This document shows, in pieces, positions 42,853 to 53,745 of a stretch of 64,000 bases of DNA (positions are counted from its first letter, which is position 1; each line of letters opens with the position of its first letter). The stretch spans positions 62,001 through 126,000 of the forward strand of contig JAVGVS010000011.1 of the NCBI GenBank assembly GCA_032718565.1, given 5' to 3'. The translations under genes and the position numbers were made by a program. The notes under the pieces are model-generated. The model did not search any database and had not been told where the DNA came from. It worked only from the letters and a program-made list of their open reading frames with translations. This DNA comes from Distichodus sexfasciatus. Its lineage: Eukaryota > Chordata > Actinopteri > Characiformes > Distichodontidae.

Positions 42853-43905
42853 GTAATTTGTTGAACCCTTGCAAGAACTAAATATAAAAATATATAGACA
42901 TACAGAAAATATGTTTCCTTTATAGAGATTTTTTAGACATTATGGGAGAACACTGACAATTTCCCTCCTTTTGGAAGGCATTGCTGGTGACATAGGCTAC
43001 AGCGATGGCATTTTCATTCCCAGAATCACCTCTTCTCAAGGGAGCTCAACTGTCATTCGTCCCTCAGCACGACGCAAGGGGCATTACGTCTTGACATTGA
43101 AAGACTGATGCCATTGAACAGCCTTGAACACACCTCTTTGCCTCATGTAATTGAATCTCAACCTATATTGAATTTGTGCAATCTTATTTTTGTCAACCAA
43201 ACAACCTTTTCGGATAACAGACTTGGACGGCTGTAATGAATGATTTTTTTGTACATTTCGTGATTTACCAGAAATTTATGAAAAAGCCTACAATGACTAA
43301 ATGATGTCTGAAAGGAAATTTAGTGTTTTAACTTGACAGCATTGGAAAAGTGAATAAATAATAGGTCTGTAAATAACAAGTTTTATCACTGTACAATATC
43401 ATAAAAAATCAATCGACAACTATTAGATGTTTGCCGATATCACAAAGTCTGCTGTTTCTTTATTTAATTTTAATCGCAAAGGCTATCATTGCACAGTAGC
43501 CCATTACTTACATCCTTCATTTTGACTAAATGTCATTATGCATCAGTTTAAAGACGGGGTTGGGTGAGAATTCGGCTGCTTTTTGTTGAGAGGCAGGCGA
43601 TGAACACCCCAGTGACACAATTTGTGAGATATGAACTGTCAGTACAATGACATCAAAACCATCTGTGACCTTTGTGACAAAACTTCAAAAACAGTCCCAT
43701 GGTGGAGATTGGCTTTGAAAGAAGTCGGATCACAAAATTACTCATTCTGCCGAGGTTTTGAGATGTTTTGAGCCCTTTGTGCCACACAGACTCTCGACTC
43801 ACCGCCTGCAAACGACAAATACCTAGCTGTCTGTAAATGCTATTTAGGTTTTCTGAATATAAAGCTCCATTTTACAATAATCCATTTAAATATGGTTAGT
43901 TGCAG
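42853..43905. other. unique DNA with possible regulatory blocks
   Basis: 42960-43170 and 43600-43860 are repeat-free and GC-balanced (CTACAGCGATGGCATTTTC; GAAGTCGGATCACAAAATTA). No protein recognised. Confidence 0.3.
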
Positions 43906-44080
43906 TGATGGAGACGCTAATTTCAAATGGAAATCTACAATCTACTCATGATTTTAAGTAGTTAAATTACAGTCAAGCTACTGTTTTAAATAGTAATTAC
44001 AGCATTTTAAAAGTATCTTCACTACTAATAAGCTACTGACAAAACTATTTGTAGTTAGCTACTTAATTTATTTGTAAACT
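43906..44080. mobile_element. degenerate GTAGCTACT-rich element
   Basis: CAAGCTACTGTTTTAAATAG and GTAGTTAGCTACTTAA relate it to 19666-19800 and 51440-51565. Confidence 0.45.
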
Positions 44081-44087
44081 TAATTCT

Positions 44088-44345
44088 GAGCGGCATCTCC
44101 TCACAGAAGGAAGGTTGTGAGTTGAACCCCCACGTCAACCGTGGGGTCTTCCTGTGTTTGTGTGGGTTTTCTCAGGGTGCTCTGGCTTCCTCTCACAGTT
44201 CAGAAGCATGCTGTAGGTCGACGGGTGTGAGTGTGTGTGCCCTGCACTGTGTTGGAGCCCGCCCACGGTTGGTCCCCATCTCTCCTTCCCCGTCCCCCAT
44301 GACCGTGAATGGGATTAAGCGGTTCAGATAATGAATGGATGACTG
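44088..44345 (+). mobile_element. DANA/mermaid-like SINE, family 2, old copy
   Basis: Head degraded (GAGCGGCATCTCCTCACAG) and B box GAGTTGAACCCCC. Tail GGGATTAAGCGGTTCAGATA is well kept. Confidence 0.82.
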
Positions 44346-46067
44346 AACTTTATTGCAGAGAGTCATGGCAGATTCTAGGCACAATTGTGTATGTGACAAA
44401 AAAATAATATAGAATCCTGGGTTTTGGATCTGATCTGTGTAGTGTCAGATAGTGAGGCAAATGAACGGAAGAGTTTCAATTAGAGTATTTAAATTTGTAA
44501 CAATTTACAAAACATACTGTAAAAATTTAATACCGTGTTACATTGCTTTGTTACACCACAAGCGACTAATAAAATTGTTTTGTGCTCACAGTCTTGATAG
44601 CAGAAAAACTTATGACATATTGCTATTATATGTGGACACGGTATTGATCAGAAATGCACTATTTCTACAGGATGTCAGCATCTATTCAAGATGTTTTGTC
44701 ATAAAAACATTTTAAAAATCGTAATACCTAGCGCACTGTCAACCAGCATCCAATAAAATACATGTTGTGTGTGCTCATCAAGGTTGATTCAGGGCTTTTT
44801 CATTTGTTTATTTACGGTGTGTGTGTTTGCATGCGTGTGTGTGTGTAAACGAATTGTTATTGAGTGCAAGGATTACCAAATGGCTACACAGTGTCCCTCA
44901 GATCGATTCTTCAACACAAAGATCATGAAATATCTCTGCGCCTTCATTTGTTTAGACTCTGCGTCGCTGGCTTCCTTTTAACTTTTAATGTTGTTTTCCC
45001 ACCAAATATGAGATTGTTGGGTTTTTAAAAAGTGCTTCAATTTCCTCCACAGCAACACCGTTACCTCATCCGACACAGAGAACAGCAATAACAAACACCA
45101 CCACAATCCATAAAGACAGCACCCTGGGTACTCTTATCATGTATTTGCCATCTGTTCCTAGTAAACTGTGTGGATGTTTGCCTAGACCATGTACATCATT
45201 CATTCCTCAAATCTGTTTACGCCACCTGTTTTACACAGTACAAAGAGGACAACACTACTGGCGCAGTTTGAAGATTACCAGGGTAAAAGTCTAAAAACGC
45301 TCACATTTTTAAGTACTGCAGCTGAAGCGATTAATGACAGATTAATGTGACAACGTTGAAATCATAAATTAGTTAAGCGGAGGAGTGGATACTGATGAAA
45401 ATATTAAAATTAAATTAAGGACTAAGAGCCTTTTTAAGAATTCAGTTTGAAATTCATCTAAAATATATGGGAGAGATGAAGGTCAGAATCCTCAATGAAC
45501 GTGAGAGATGAAGGTCACAATCCAGACACTATGTGTCTAGGCTTAAATAAAGTTTGACCCAAACAGGCAGTGTTCCAATGAGAAAACCAATTCCGTAAAT
45601 GACCAGTTCCCATATTCTGAAATGAATGATTTGCATTTTATTGGGTGCTAGCACATGATGAGGATTTGGACTAAATGAATTTTTTGAAATATGTCTAATT
45701 TGTGCTTACAAATATAGAACTGAGAATAGCTTACTAAAAGTTTAGTTAAAAATGAAGGTTCCGATGGAATGGAAATTAGCACTAGTTAAGGTCCTGTATC
45801 CACCAAATGTGTTTTTTTTTTCCACTGAGAGTGGTTAAAACTGCACTTCCAGAGCGCTTTCTCTGCGCTTTCTCTCAGTGCTCGTTGTTGCTAAGTTCCG
45901 AAAAGCGGGATCAGGCACCTCCGCATTCATTCCTATTTCAACGTGTTTCTTTGAGATCGCTAGTTTAGCCGACAAGATGGAGAGAAACCGCATCTTAGCG
46001 TTAGTGGCAGCATTTGAAATAGACTCTCATGTCTTTGAGACAAAATTGGGTGCGTGAAATCTTCAGT
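44346..46067. other. unique intergenic DNA
   Basis: 44770-45260 is largely repeat-free (GGATTACCAAATGGCTACAC, TCATGTATTTGCCATCTG) and may be regulatory; a short (GT)n lies at 44816-44847. 45970-46010 has a short ATG frame reading MERNRILALVAAFE, faintly like the start of a MADF-domain protein of Harbinger elements, stopped after 26 codons. Confidence 0.3.
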
Positions 46068-46244
46068 TTAGAGTCACCAATTAACCTATAGACTGCTATA
46101 GACGCTTTTGGACTGTGGGAGCAAACGTGGACACAGGGAGAGCGCGCAAACTCCACACAGAAAGACCCTACTACACCGGGGATCGAACCCAGGACCTTCT
46201 TGCTGTGAAGCGGCAGCGCTAACCCTGCGCCACCGTAGTAGCCC
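46068..46244 (-). mobile_element. DANA/mermaid-like SINE, family 2, 3' truncated
   Basis: AGAGTCACCAATTAACC to CGCCACCGTAGTAGCCCC. Keeps the B box (GGGATCGAACCC on plus). Confidence 0.88.
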
Positions 46245-46559
46245 CTCACCGTAAATTTTGAATGAATAATAATTTTCCCATTGCACCCTTCAGTTGGGGT
46301 ACAAAGTCTAAAATTCACTACTTAGCAAAGTATACAAAATAAACTACAAAATGCAAACTGTAAAATGCATCTTTATTGCCAGTCAGCTAGATGTGCAACA
46401 ATCAGATGAGGTGACGCTTGATATCACTGAAAACTAATAGCAAACAAAGCCAAAAAACAAATGGAATGAACAAAATTCCCATGTGTGGAACATCAGAATC
46501 CAAAGTGGATTAAAGGATGATTCAAAACAAAATAACAGCTTGGCGGAAAAAAGATTTGC
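46245..46559. other. intergenic DNA
   Basis: AAATGCATCTTTATTGCCAG near 46371 may be a minus-strand LINE-tail remnant. Otherwise nothing. Confidence 0.35.
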
Positions 46560-47260
46560 TTTGGCTCCGCAGTGCCAAATGATAAGAGACATCCTGATTG
46601 TTTCTCACTTTCTGTAATAAGCTTTTGGGTTTTGAGTTGCTGTATCCAATACACGCCTCAAAGATCAGGAGCGGATCGCTCTTTGAAGGCTACGGCAGTG
46701 GAGGATAGCTGGGTCATCTGCGGAAACAGGGAGGACGTGAACGCTGTGGCGGAAAGCCAATATGAGCGTTCAGTCCTACTTAAGGCAATGACAGAACATA
46801 ATCAAGCCTCAAGGCCAGAGAGGAGAGCAGTGACTTTGTCCATCAGACAGAATAACAAGCCCTTTCATGGGTGATTTAGCAAACAAACGGCTCCGGCATT
46901 GGCCCTGAAACGCTTTAAGAGGATGGGCTGATTACGAATTACCTTTTGTCCCACTTTATTCCATCACTTGCCCCAAAACGGAGCAACAGCATAACATACA
47001 GCCTGGTCAATCTGTGGAAGGAAAGGAGGCAATTCAGCCGTGGAGATACACATTACTTTCTGCAAAAACAAGGAGCTAGAACAGCGTGGTGCAGGTTTAT
47101 TTCCTGCTTGTGATCCCTCAAGAAGGAATTGTTGGCAATATAATGCTGCTGTAGAACTGTCCTTATGTATTTTCTTTCTTTTCTTACAGTTTTCTCCTGT
47201 ATTGGATTGTGCTCAGATTCAGAAAGAGCACAGGTGTCCAGGGGGCAAAAAAAAGTGTTG
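46560..47260. promoter_or_regulatory. candidate conserved noncoding element(s)
   Basis: A 700-bp repeat-free region with CCAAATGATAAGAGACATCC, TTAAGGCAATGACAGAAC and GGGCTGATTACGAATTACC. ORFs on both strands lack recognisable similarity. The longest on the minus strand (47053-47523) reaches beyond the block into AT-rich DNA, which argues against coding. Confidence 0.3.
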
Positions 47261-47767
47261 ATTCGAATCAGAGGTTTGACTGCACGATGTTCCGCAAATC
47301 TCACGAGAATGTGGAACATTCCAGGTGCAATGGCAGTATTTTTTTCCGTGTGAGGGAACACACACATGACTGCAGCCCTGAAAGTGATAGACATTTGGGT
47401 AAAGACCTCCTTAAACCCCAAACTCCCCTCTAATACACAAACAATCTGCACATCCGTCACTAGGATGGAAAGAGCTGCTTCCAAACTGATTTCATTTATT
47501 TTTTTAGCAATAACAAAAAACAAAATTAACTAAAATCGCAGGATTTCATAGAGATGTAGCCTTTCGGTAGACTAATAAAAAGCCATTTGTGGGGGAGGTG
47601 CTCAAGCCAAAAAATATACCATATTGTTTATAAAAATTAAGTCTATCTTGCATAAACTAAAGAGCACATAATACTTTCACTTGTCAGATAATAGAACTTG
47701 GTTATCAAAGTTCACTTGTTGTTGCTTATGTTTGGCTGACTGTATTGAATTTAAATGAATATTATGC
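47261..47767. other. intergenic DNA
   Basis: Nothing recognised. Confidence 0.4.
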
Positions 47768-47990
47768 CAGTGATTATTTGTCATTGTGAAAGCACCATAG
47801 CACAGCACAGTGCACCACAACAAATTGTGACCTCTGCTTTTGGCCCATCTGTTAAGGTGCAGTGGGCATCTTTTTTGGCAAAGCCCAGGAGGAAGTGCTT
47901 GGGAACCTTGATCATTAGTACCTCAGTGGTAACTTTACCAGTGCAAGGCTTGAACCAGCGACCCTCCTAAATATTACACTACCAACTGCC
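47768..47990 (-). mobile_element. tRNA-derived SINE, family 1
   Basis: CAGTGATTATTTGTCATTG to CTACCAACTGCC. The B box is mutated (GGCTTGAACC). Confidence 0.87.
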
Positions 47991-48108
47991 TACTGATATG
48001 TTTTAATAGTATTTTAAGTCAGAGAAAGGGCTACAGTCTCACGGAATTATGAAACTACAGCTGTTACATTAATCATTTTTTAATTAGAATTTCATGCCAT
48101 GGCCCAAA

Positions 48109-48138
48109 TAAGAAGAAGAAGAAGAAGAAGAAGAAGAA
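48109..48138. repeat. (AAG)n microsatellite
   Basis: Ten near-perfect AAG units, about 55 bp before a DANA-like SINE. Confidence 0.95.
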
Positions 48139-48192
48139 ACTGTGGAAAAAAGAAAGAAAATGAAAAACTCCGAGGCCAAAACAAGCAAAATT

Positions 48193-48478
48193 AAGCGATG
48201 CCACCTCACAGCGAGAAGGTCCAGGGTTCGACCCCCAGGTTGGCCATAGGGCTTTTCTGTGTGGAGTTTGCATGCTCTCCCCGTCTCTGTTTGGGTTTCC
48301 TCCGGGTGCTCCGGTTTACTCCCACAGTCCAAAAGCATGCACTATAGGTTAATTGCCAACTCTAATTTGGCCCCGTAAGGTGTGAGTGAGCATGTGATAG
48401 TGTGAGTGCCTGCCCAAGGTTGGTCCCCGTAGATCAGATCCCCGCGGCCCTGATAGGGATTAAGCGGTTCGGAAAATA
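48193..48478 (+). mobile_element. DANA/mermaid-like SINE, family 2
   Basis: Head AAGCGATGCCACCTCACAGC (A box lost), B box GGTTCGACCCCC, tail GATTAAGCGGTTCGGAAAA. Contains a small deletion near CCTGCCCAAGGTTGGTCC. Confidence 0.9.
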
Positions 48479-48604
48479 ACCTACATTAAAAATAAAGGCA
48501 AACTAAATCATTGGAACAATTCATTAGAAGGATCTTTGGATTGCTATGTACTTTTGGAAAATGTTAAAAATGTGAAGTTTATCCATGTTGATTTTTGGAC
48601 AGTT

Positions 48605-48823
48605 TTGGGTAGTGTAACAGTTAGGAAGTTGGCCTCATGATCATGGGGTTGCCAGTTTAAGTAAAGGTACCACTGAGGTACTCATAAGCAAGGTACCATC
48701 CCCAAGCACTGCTTTCCCAAAACTGCCCACTGCTCCTTCACAGATGGGTCAAATACAGAGGTCACATTTGGTTGTGGTGCACTCTGTGCTGTGTTGTGTT
48801 CACAATGGCAAATAATCACTCAC
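48605..48823 (+). mobile_element. tRNA-derived SINE, family 1
   Basis: GGGTAGTGTAACAGTTAGG head. The B box is replaced by CCAGTTTAAG with a short deletion, so it is transcriptionally dead. Confidence 0.87.
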
Positions 48824-48879
48824 TTAAATATTTTAATGATTGTATTTTGTAAACGTCAGCCTTTATTTTTCACTGCTTC

Positions 48880-49130
48880 CACAAATGAGCAAACTGACAG
48901 TGATCACTGTAAATATTCAAGAACACTGCAGAGACTGAAAAGCTTGACAGTTCCAGAAGCGTTCATGAGCGATGACGGCTCTCCTCCAGAACTCTCGACC
49001 TCGGTCCGGCCTGACAGGCGAGCGGAGAAATGCCAGCAGTGACTAAGCACAAAAAAGCCGCCAGGAAGGAGCAAGCAGATGCTCGGCTTCCCAAAAACTC
49101 ATCAGCTAAGTCTTCAAGCCTGATTATGTA
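48880..49130. promoter_or_regulatory. candidate conserved noncoding element
   Basis: Unique and CpG-containing: GAGCGATGACGGCTCTCC, CGACCTCGGTCCGGCCTG, CAAGCCTGATTATGTAACCC. No protein recognised. Confidence 0.25.
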
Positions 49131-49179
49131 ACCCACTGCATGTTAAAATGACCATCACAGAGTGGTAATGTCATATACA

Positions 49180-49365
49180 CTTCACTATTTGCATTTATAT
49201 TTACAGCATTTATCAGACACTCTTATCCACAGCAATCTCCTAATTACAAGGACAGCTTCTCCTTTCTCCTTCTCCAATTTTGGGTTAAGGATCTTGCTTA
49301 TGGACCCAGTGCTGGAGGAAGGATTTGATTCTATAACCTTCTGGTTTATAGGTGAGGCCACCACC
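49180..49365 (-). mobile_element. tRNA-derived SINE, family 3
   Basis: ATTTACAGCATTTATCAGAC to TATAGGTGAGGCCACCACC. Same family as 16640-16805. The B box is degraded (GGATTTGATTC on plus). Confidence 0.75.
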
Positions 49366-49524
49366 TCCCCAGACTTTATACTGTACAATAAACAGTGGGC
49401 CTACATCACCAATATTTTCAGTTTTTAAAATTTGTCCTAAAGAAGGTTAAGAAATGTAAATAGTATAATATTAGACAACTTATATATACATACATATAGA
49501 TATAGATATAGATATAGATACATA
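49366..49524. repeat. AT-rich DNA with (GATATA)n
   Basis: ATAGATATAGATATAGATA-type iteration at 49484-49521 directly precedes the Tc1-like element. Confidence 0.8.
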
Positions 49525-50076
49525 CAATACTGTGCAAAAGTTTTAGGCAGGTGTGAAAAAATGCTGTAAACAAAGAATGCTTTCAGAAATATAAATAATG
49601 ATTGTTTATTTTTATCAATTTACAAAATGCAAAGTGAGTGAACAAAAGAAAAATCTAAATCAAATCAATATTTGGTGTTACTACCTTTTGCCTTCAAACC
49701 AGCATCAATTCTTATACGTACACTTGCACAAAGTCAGGGATTTTGTAGGATTATAGTCATTATATAATTTTGTAGTCATTATATTATTTTGTAGGATTAT
49801 AGGATTATAGATCTGTGGTTAGTTCTCCAAGATGTTTGGAACAACCTACCAGCCGAGTTCCTTCAAAAACTGTGTGCAAGTGAACCTAGAAGAATTGATG
49901 CTGTTTTGAAGGCAAAGGGTGGTCACACCAAATATTGATTTGATTTAGATTTCTCTTTTGTTCATTCACTGCATTTTGTTGATTGATGAAAATAAATGAT
50001 TAACACTTCCATTTTTGAAAGCATTCTTTGTTTACAGCATTTTTTCACACCTGCCTAAAACTTTTGCACAGTACTG
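49525..50076 (+). mobile_element. Tc1-like deletion derivative, copy 2
   Basis: CAATACTGTGCAAAAGT at left, ACTTTTGCACAGTACTG at right, TA on each side (49523-49524, 50077-50078). Left and right arms pair over about 150 bp. The interior has the same junction and the same GTAGGATTATAG iteration as the copy at 2523, so both come from one already deleted progenitor rather than from independent deletions. Confidence 0.87.
49825..49938 (+). pseudogene. C-terminal fragment of a Tc1-like transposase
   Basis: Same 37-codon remnant as at 2805 with a few substitutions (RRIDAVLKAKGGHTKY, then TGA). Catalytic core absent. Confidence 0.8.
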
Positions 50077-50764
50077 TATATAGTATAACATATACAATTT
50101 TTAAAAAGCCCAATAAGCTGATGTTTTTCACAAACAAAAATGTTTTTAAATTTGTATATGAATGCTCTTCACCATTTATAGATTCTATTTGTAGTAACAA
50201 ATCTCAAATAAGAAAACATTGGTGAATGTCCGAATCTTTGTGAAAACTGTGTGCGTGGCTTTTAAAATGATTGGCGAATGAGGGAGTAACTAAAATGAGC
50301 AATTTACCATCAGTTACTGATTTAACCGCTTTTTTCAATATCTTATGAGTAGCAAACTAATTTTAGCTACTTTTTTAACATTATTATTTCTACAAACAGT
50401 GATGTAGTATGGCTACTTTATTACACAAAATACTTTATACAATGGTATTTTCAACTAGAAGGTTTGTGTGATTGGTGTTGAATTGGCAGACGTGGCATCT
50501 GATAAACTACCATGTCTGTATGGCTCATTGTATCACAGCACACTCCTGGCAGCTGTGAGATGGAGTACACCTTGTTGTGTCCAAATTTATTAAATGTATG
50601 ACTCTGAAAGGTGTAAAGAACAGAACTTAGACATTTGAGAGTAACTTATGGAACTTATGGAACTCTCTTCCTCCAAACCACCACTAAAACTTTACTGTGA
50701 TTTGACATTACATAAAAAAAATTGTAGATGTTCATATTACTCTTTGACATTTTCATTTATTTGC
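50077..50764. other. AT-rich intergenic DNA
   Basis: 50285-50450 carries TAGCAAACTAATTTTAGCTAC-like text, possibly the other half of the element at 51400. Nothing else recognised. Confidence 0.35.
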
Positions 50765-51384
50765 TTTAAAGGTCCTTTGGCCATCCATTTGGGTCTGTGC
50801 TGCCTCTACACACCCTGTAGGTTTGATAAAAAATGGTAAATTGTGTTAGTATTAATTTACGAATGTCAGAAAGTATGTGCTTAACCGAGCCGTTTAGATT
50901 TCTCCTCTACTTCTACATCATGGTAGGGGACGTTTGAATAACTCCATCCTCCTCTCTGAGAAGCTCCGCCCACCAGGTAGAACTGCTAGTGCTTCTTGAT
51001 CCGCCATGATTCCTCTGGAGCGCTAGTGTAGGAATCACAGTGAAGAAGTCTAGCGGCGGAGCGTTGTGTTGAACATGTACGGCTGTATGAATGGTTTGTT
51101 AGCAGCAGTCATGTGGATTATTTTCACGTGAGGTAAACTCTCACCGTGCTGTCTACACCCCAGTTCCGGAGTGGGATGTGTGTGGTCAGCAGCGGCTCAT
51201 TTGCATTCAGGAATACTAATGAGAAACAGCCTGTTCTGAAAGGGACTGAACTAGAGGAGTAAAAAGCAGGTGAAAATGACTGATATGAGAGGTATTTTCA
51301 GCAAACTACCGTAGAGACATGTTTAGTGGAGCTCATAGACCTGTTTTAACTTGTTGAAAAAATGTAGAATATGAGACCTTTAAG
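50765..51384 (+). mobile_element. TTTAAAGGTCC-type non-autonomous element
   Basis: Left CTTTAAAGGTCC and right GAGACCTTTAAG are short inverted ends. The body shares CCATTTGGGTCTGTGCTGCC and GATTTCTCCTCTACTTCTAC with the minus copy at 34860. 620 bp, no transposase. The terminus resembles the widespread fish TTAAAGGTCCCATATTAT repeat. Confidence 0.6.
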
Positions 51385-51399
51385 AGTGTCCTACAGCAC

Positions 51400-51580
51400 A
51401 AATATTAAGCATTACTAGATGAAATAGCTTGGATATTGCTAGCTACTTTTTCTCTCTAGCTTGTAGTGTAGCTAACTACTATATCAAAACTTTAGCTTAG
51501 CTAGTTTTAATCATAAGTAGCTTGTAACTTGAAAAGCTACCATTTTAAAGTAGCTTCCCCAACTATAGAAAGTATAGACT
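51400..51580. mobile_element. degenerate GCTGGGGAGGTTAC-type element
   Basis: TAGTGTAGCTAACTACTAT to AAAGTAGCTTCCCCAAC, the reverse complement of 19666-19800. Confidence 0.5.
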
Positions 51581-51820
51581 ATATATTATAGAGTCGCCGG
51601 TTATGGCTTCCAGGCAGAAAACAGATTGTGCTTTACAGATTACTCTACCAGTAAGCAGATCACAAGGACGCGTAGCCTGAGGAAGACAGCTAGTAAAATA
51701 GAACACCTTTTTTACATGCTGTTTTATTTATTTCTTCAAAGGTGGAAGAGGGAGGAGACGGGACTGAAGGCGTGTCTCCGGGGAGCATCATCTAGGCAAG
51801 TTGTCAGCCATCTCCACACA
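51581..51820. other. intergenic DNA
   Basis: Unique, with GAGACGGGACTGAAGGCG. Nothing recognised. Confidence 0.4.
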
Positions 51821-51975
51821 CAAAATAAGGCATGGCAGAAAGTTCAGATTGCATTCTTTTCATTCCACACCACAGCTTGCGGATATTTGCACACAAGAAA
51901 AATAGTTTTTGCAGCTTTTCTGTTAAGCAAAGCTGGTGGACTTTCTCGTTCTAGTGCATCTTTTTGGAAACGGTG
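51821..51975. repeat. direct duplication, left copy
   Basis: CAAAATAAGGCATGGCAGAA, TTCATTCCACACCACAGC, ATTTGCACACAAGAAA and TTTTCTGTTAAGCAAAG match 52320-52480 at an offset of about 500 bp. Confidence 0.75.
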
Positions 51976-52319
51976 AGCCTTTTCAGGTAACAGACGCAGG
52001 TCTCCTTTCTACGGAAAATTCTCTGAATCATTAAGTCTATTTTCTACTGGTTCTAACTGAAACCTGACATTTTTTTTGGTCAATTTCCATTAAGAAAAAT
52101 TCTCTAATGGAAATCTGAAAATCTTCTAACAGTTTCTCATTTCTTTCAGGATGGTAGTTGAGCCACTTTGTTGCTTTCTAAACACTCTGAAAGCTACAGT
52201 AATTTGAGACATTTGACATCTTCACAACAGCACCTACTAGTAAACACGGTTGTAGTGCAAATTGAATTTGAATTGATGACACAGAGATGATAAGTGTGGA
52301 TTTAATGTAGTTATAAATG
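51976..52319. other. spacer between duplicated copies
   Basis: 52030-52150 (GGTTCTAACTGAAACCTGA, TTCCATTAAGAAAAATTC, AATGGAAATCTGAAAATC) resembles 53830-54010 (GGTACTAACTGAACCCTGA, TTCCATTAAGAACTATTC), another diverged duplication. Confidence 0.45.
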
Positions 52320-52480
52320 CAAAATAAGGCACGACAAGAAGATCTGACTATTCATTTCATTCCACACCACAGCTTTGCATATTTGCACACAAGAAAGAAG
52401 ATACTTTTTGCAGATTTTCTGTTAAGAGCAAAGTCACTGCCCTTTGTTTTGTGCCGGTTTAAATCTTTCTGGAAACTTCA
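52320..52480. repeat. direct duplication, right copy
   Basis: Partner of 51821-51975, carrying a small insertion (AAGAAGATAC). Confidence 0.75.
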
Positions 52481-52760
52481 GCAAAACCTGCGGCCAGGAC
52501 GGTCAGCCTCTGGCCGTACAGGCCACGCAACTTGCAGCCAATTTGGTTTTCGGGGGTGTCACTCTGCATTAGGCCTCCTCTCCTCAATCTGTTGCTGTAG
52601 GGGGAAACGCTGCTTTTTACATAAGCACCTCATACTCGTGCGGAACTCGGCTCGCCTGCCGCAGCGCCACTCGTCTGACTCACGCTGCCAAAGTCTCTCT
52701 GTGTGACTCAAGGACAACATTAACCTTTCTTTCTTCGACAGGACAGCAGGGTCCTCTGTC
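52481..52760. promoter_or_regulatory. candidate conserved noncoding element
   Basis: GC-balanced and CpG-containing: CGGTCAGCCTCTGGCCGTAC, GTCACTCTGCATTAGGCC, CGCAGCGCCACTCGTCTG. No known protein on either strand. Confidence 0.25.
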
Positions 52761-53389
52761 CTTACCACTGCCTCACATTCACCCAAATCAACGCGCTTTA
52801 ACCATTTATAGTCACAAACCGACGAATGATGATGCATGAAGGTGCACAGTATTTTTTAAAAAGTACATTGTGGCACTAACAGCATGTAAATAGAAGAGAA
52901 TTTTACACCAAATAAAACAGATCTACTCAGAATGATTTCTAAGTGGCCTTGAAGATGAGTGCCTCTATGTAGAAAATTTTGATTTATTTAAAAATCTGAA
53001 AGATTTGTTTTGTTATAAGACAAAAATATTCATATTGTATATAATCTTTTCTGTCAGTCCATTTCTGCCACTCTCTTTTGATTCAAGTAGCAGAAATGTT
53101 GTAACAATATTGTAAATTAAATTTGTATTACTGGACAGTGTACATGCATGTCAATGCTGCAACAATATACTGTGCAGCCCTAATTATATTTGTATCCAAA
53201 GCTGAAAGTAGAGCACTGACCTGCACACAGCTAAGATGATTTATAATGATCAAACTGGTCAGGGGTTCAAAACCCAGTTTACACTGTCTTGAAGTATTCT
53301 GAAACACATCTTAAGATGAAATGAGTAAAATAAAAGACCATCTTTAACCAGTGATCAGCTAAATCTCTTTTCTTCTGTTAGGTCACCGT
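52761..53389. other. AT-rich intergenic DNA
   Basis: Nothing recognised. Confidence 0.4.
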
Positions 53390-53745
53390 TTATGCATTTT
53401 GGGGGGTTTTTTGTATTTGCAACTGCAGTTGTGTTGTGGTAGTCCAAGCAGCCGGAGCGGAGGATCTTGGCAAATTTGTATTCCCCCTTTTGAGCTCTCT
53501 GTTGTCCTTGACTTTTAAAGGGAAGGATTCATTGAATGCAAATCAGCTCAGTACATCTGCTCCGAAGCCCTCAGCGCACACTGCCATGTGTTTACAGTCT
53601 CCATGCATACGAGATCACTGTAAAGATCAGGTTTACAAATGGGAGTGGGCCTGCACTAATGACAACAAAACCCTCTCTAATTAATCAATGCTTCAGCATC
53701 AGATCATTAGCAGTTAATTACCTTTCAGCAATATAGCACCCAAAC
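53390..53745. promoter_or_regulatory. candidate conserved noncoding element
   Basis: Repeat-free with a dense homeodomain-type set at its right: CTCTAATTAATCAATGC (53674-53690), GATCATTAGCAGTTAATTACC (53703-53723 region), plus GCATACGAGATCACTG. No protein in six frames. One of the two strongest enhancer-like textures in the window. Confidence 0.35.

Noticed and set aside
45977..46057. MADF-domain protein start MERNRILALVAAFE
   Set aside because: Stops after 26 codons and the resemblance is too short to be meaningful.
47053..47523. 156-codon minus-strand ORF as a gene
   Set aside because: Composition and residue order look random, it runs from a GC-balanced block into AT-rich DNA, and no family is recognised.
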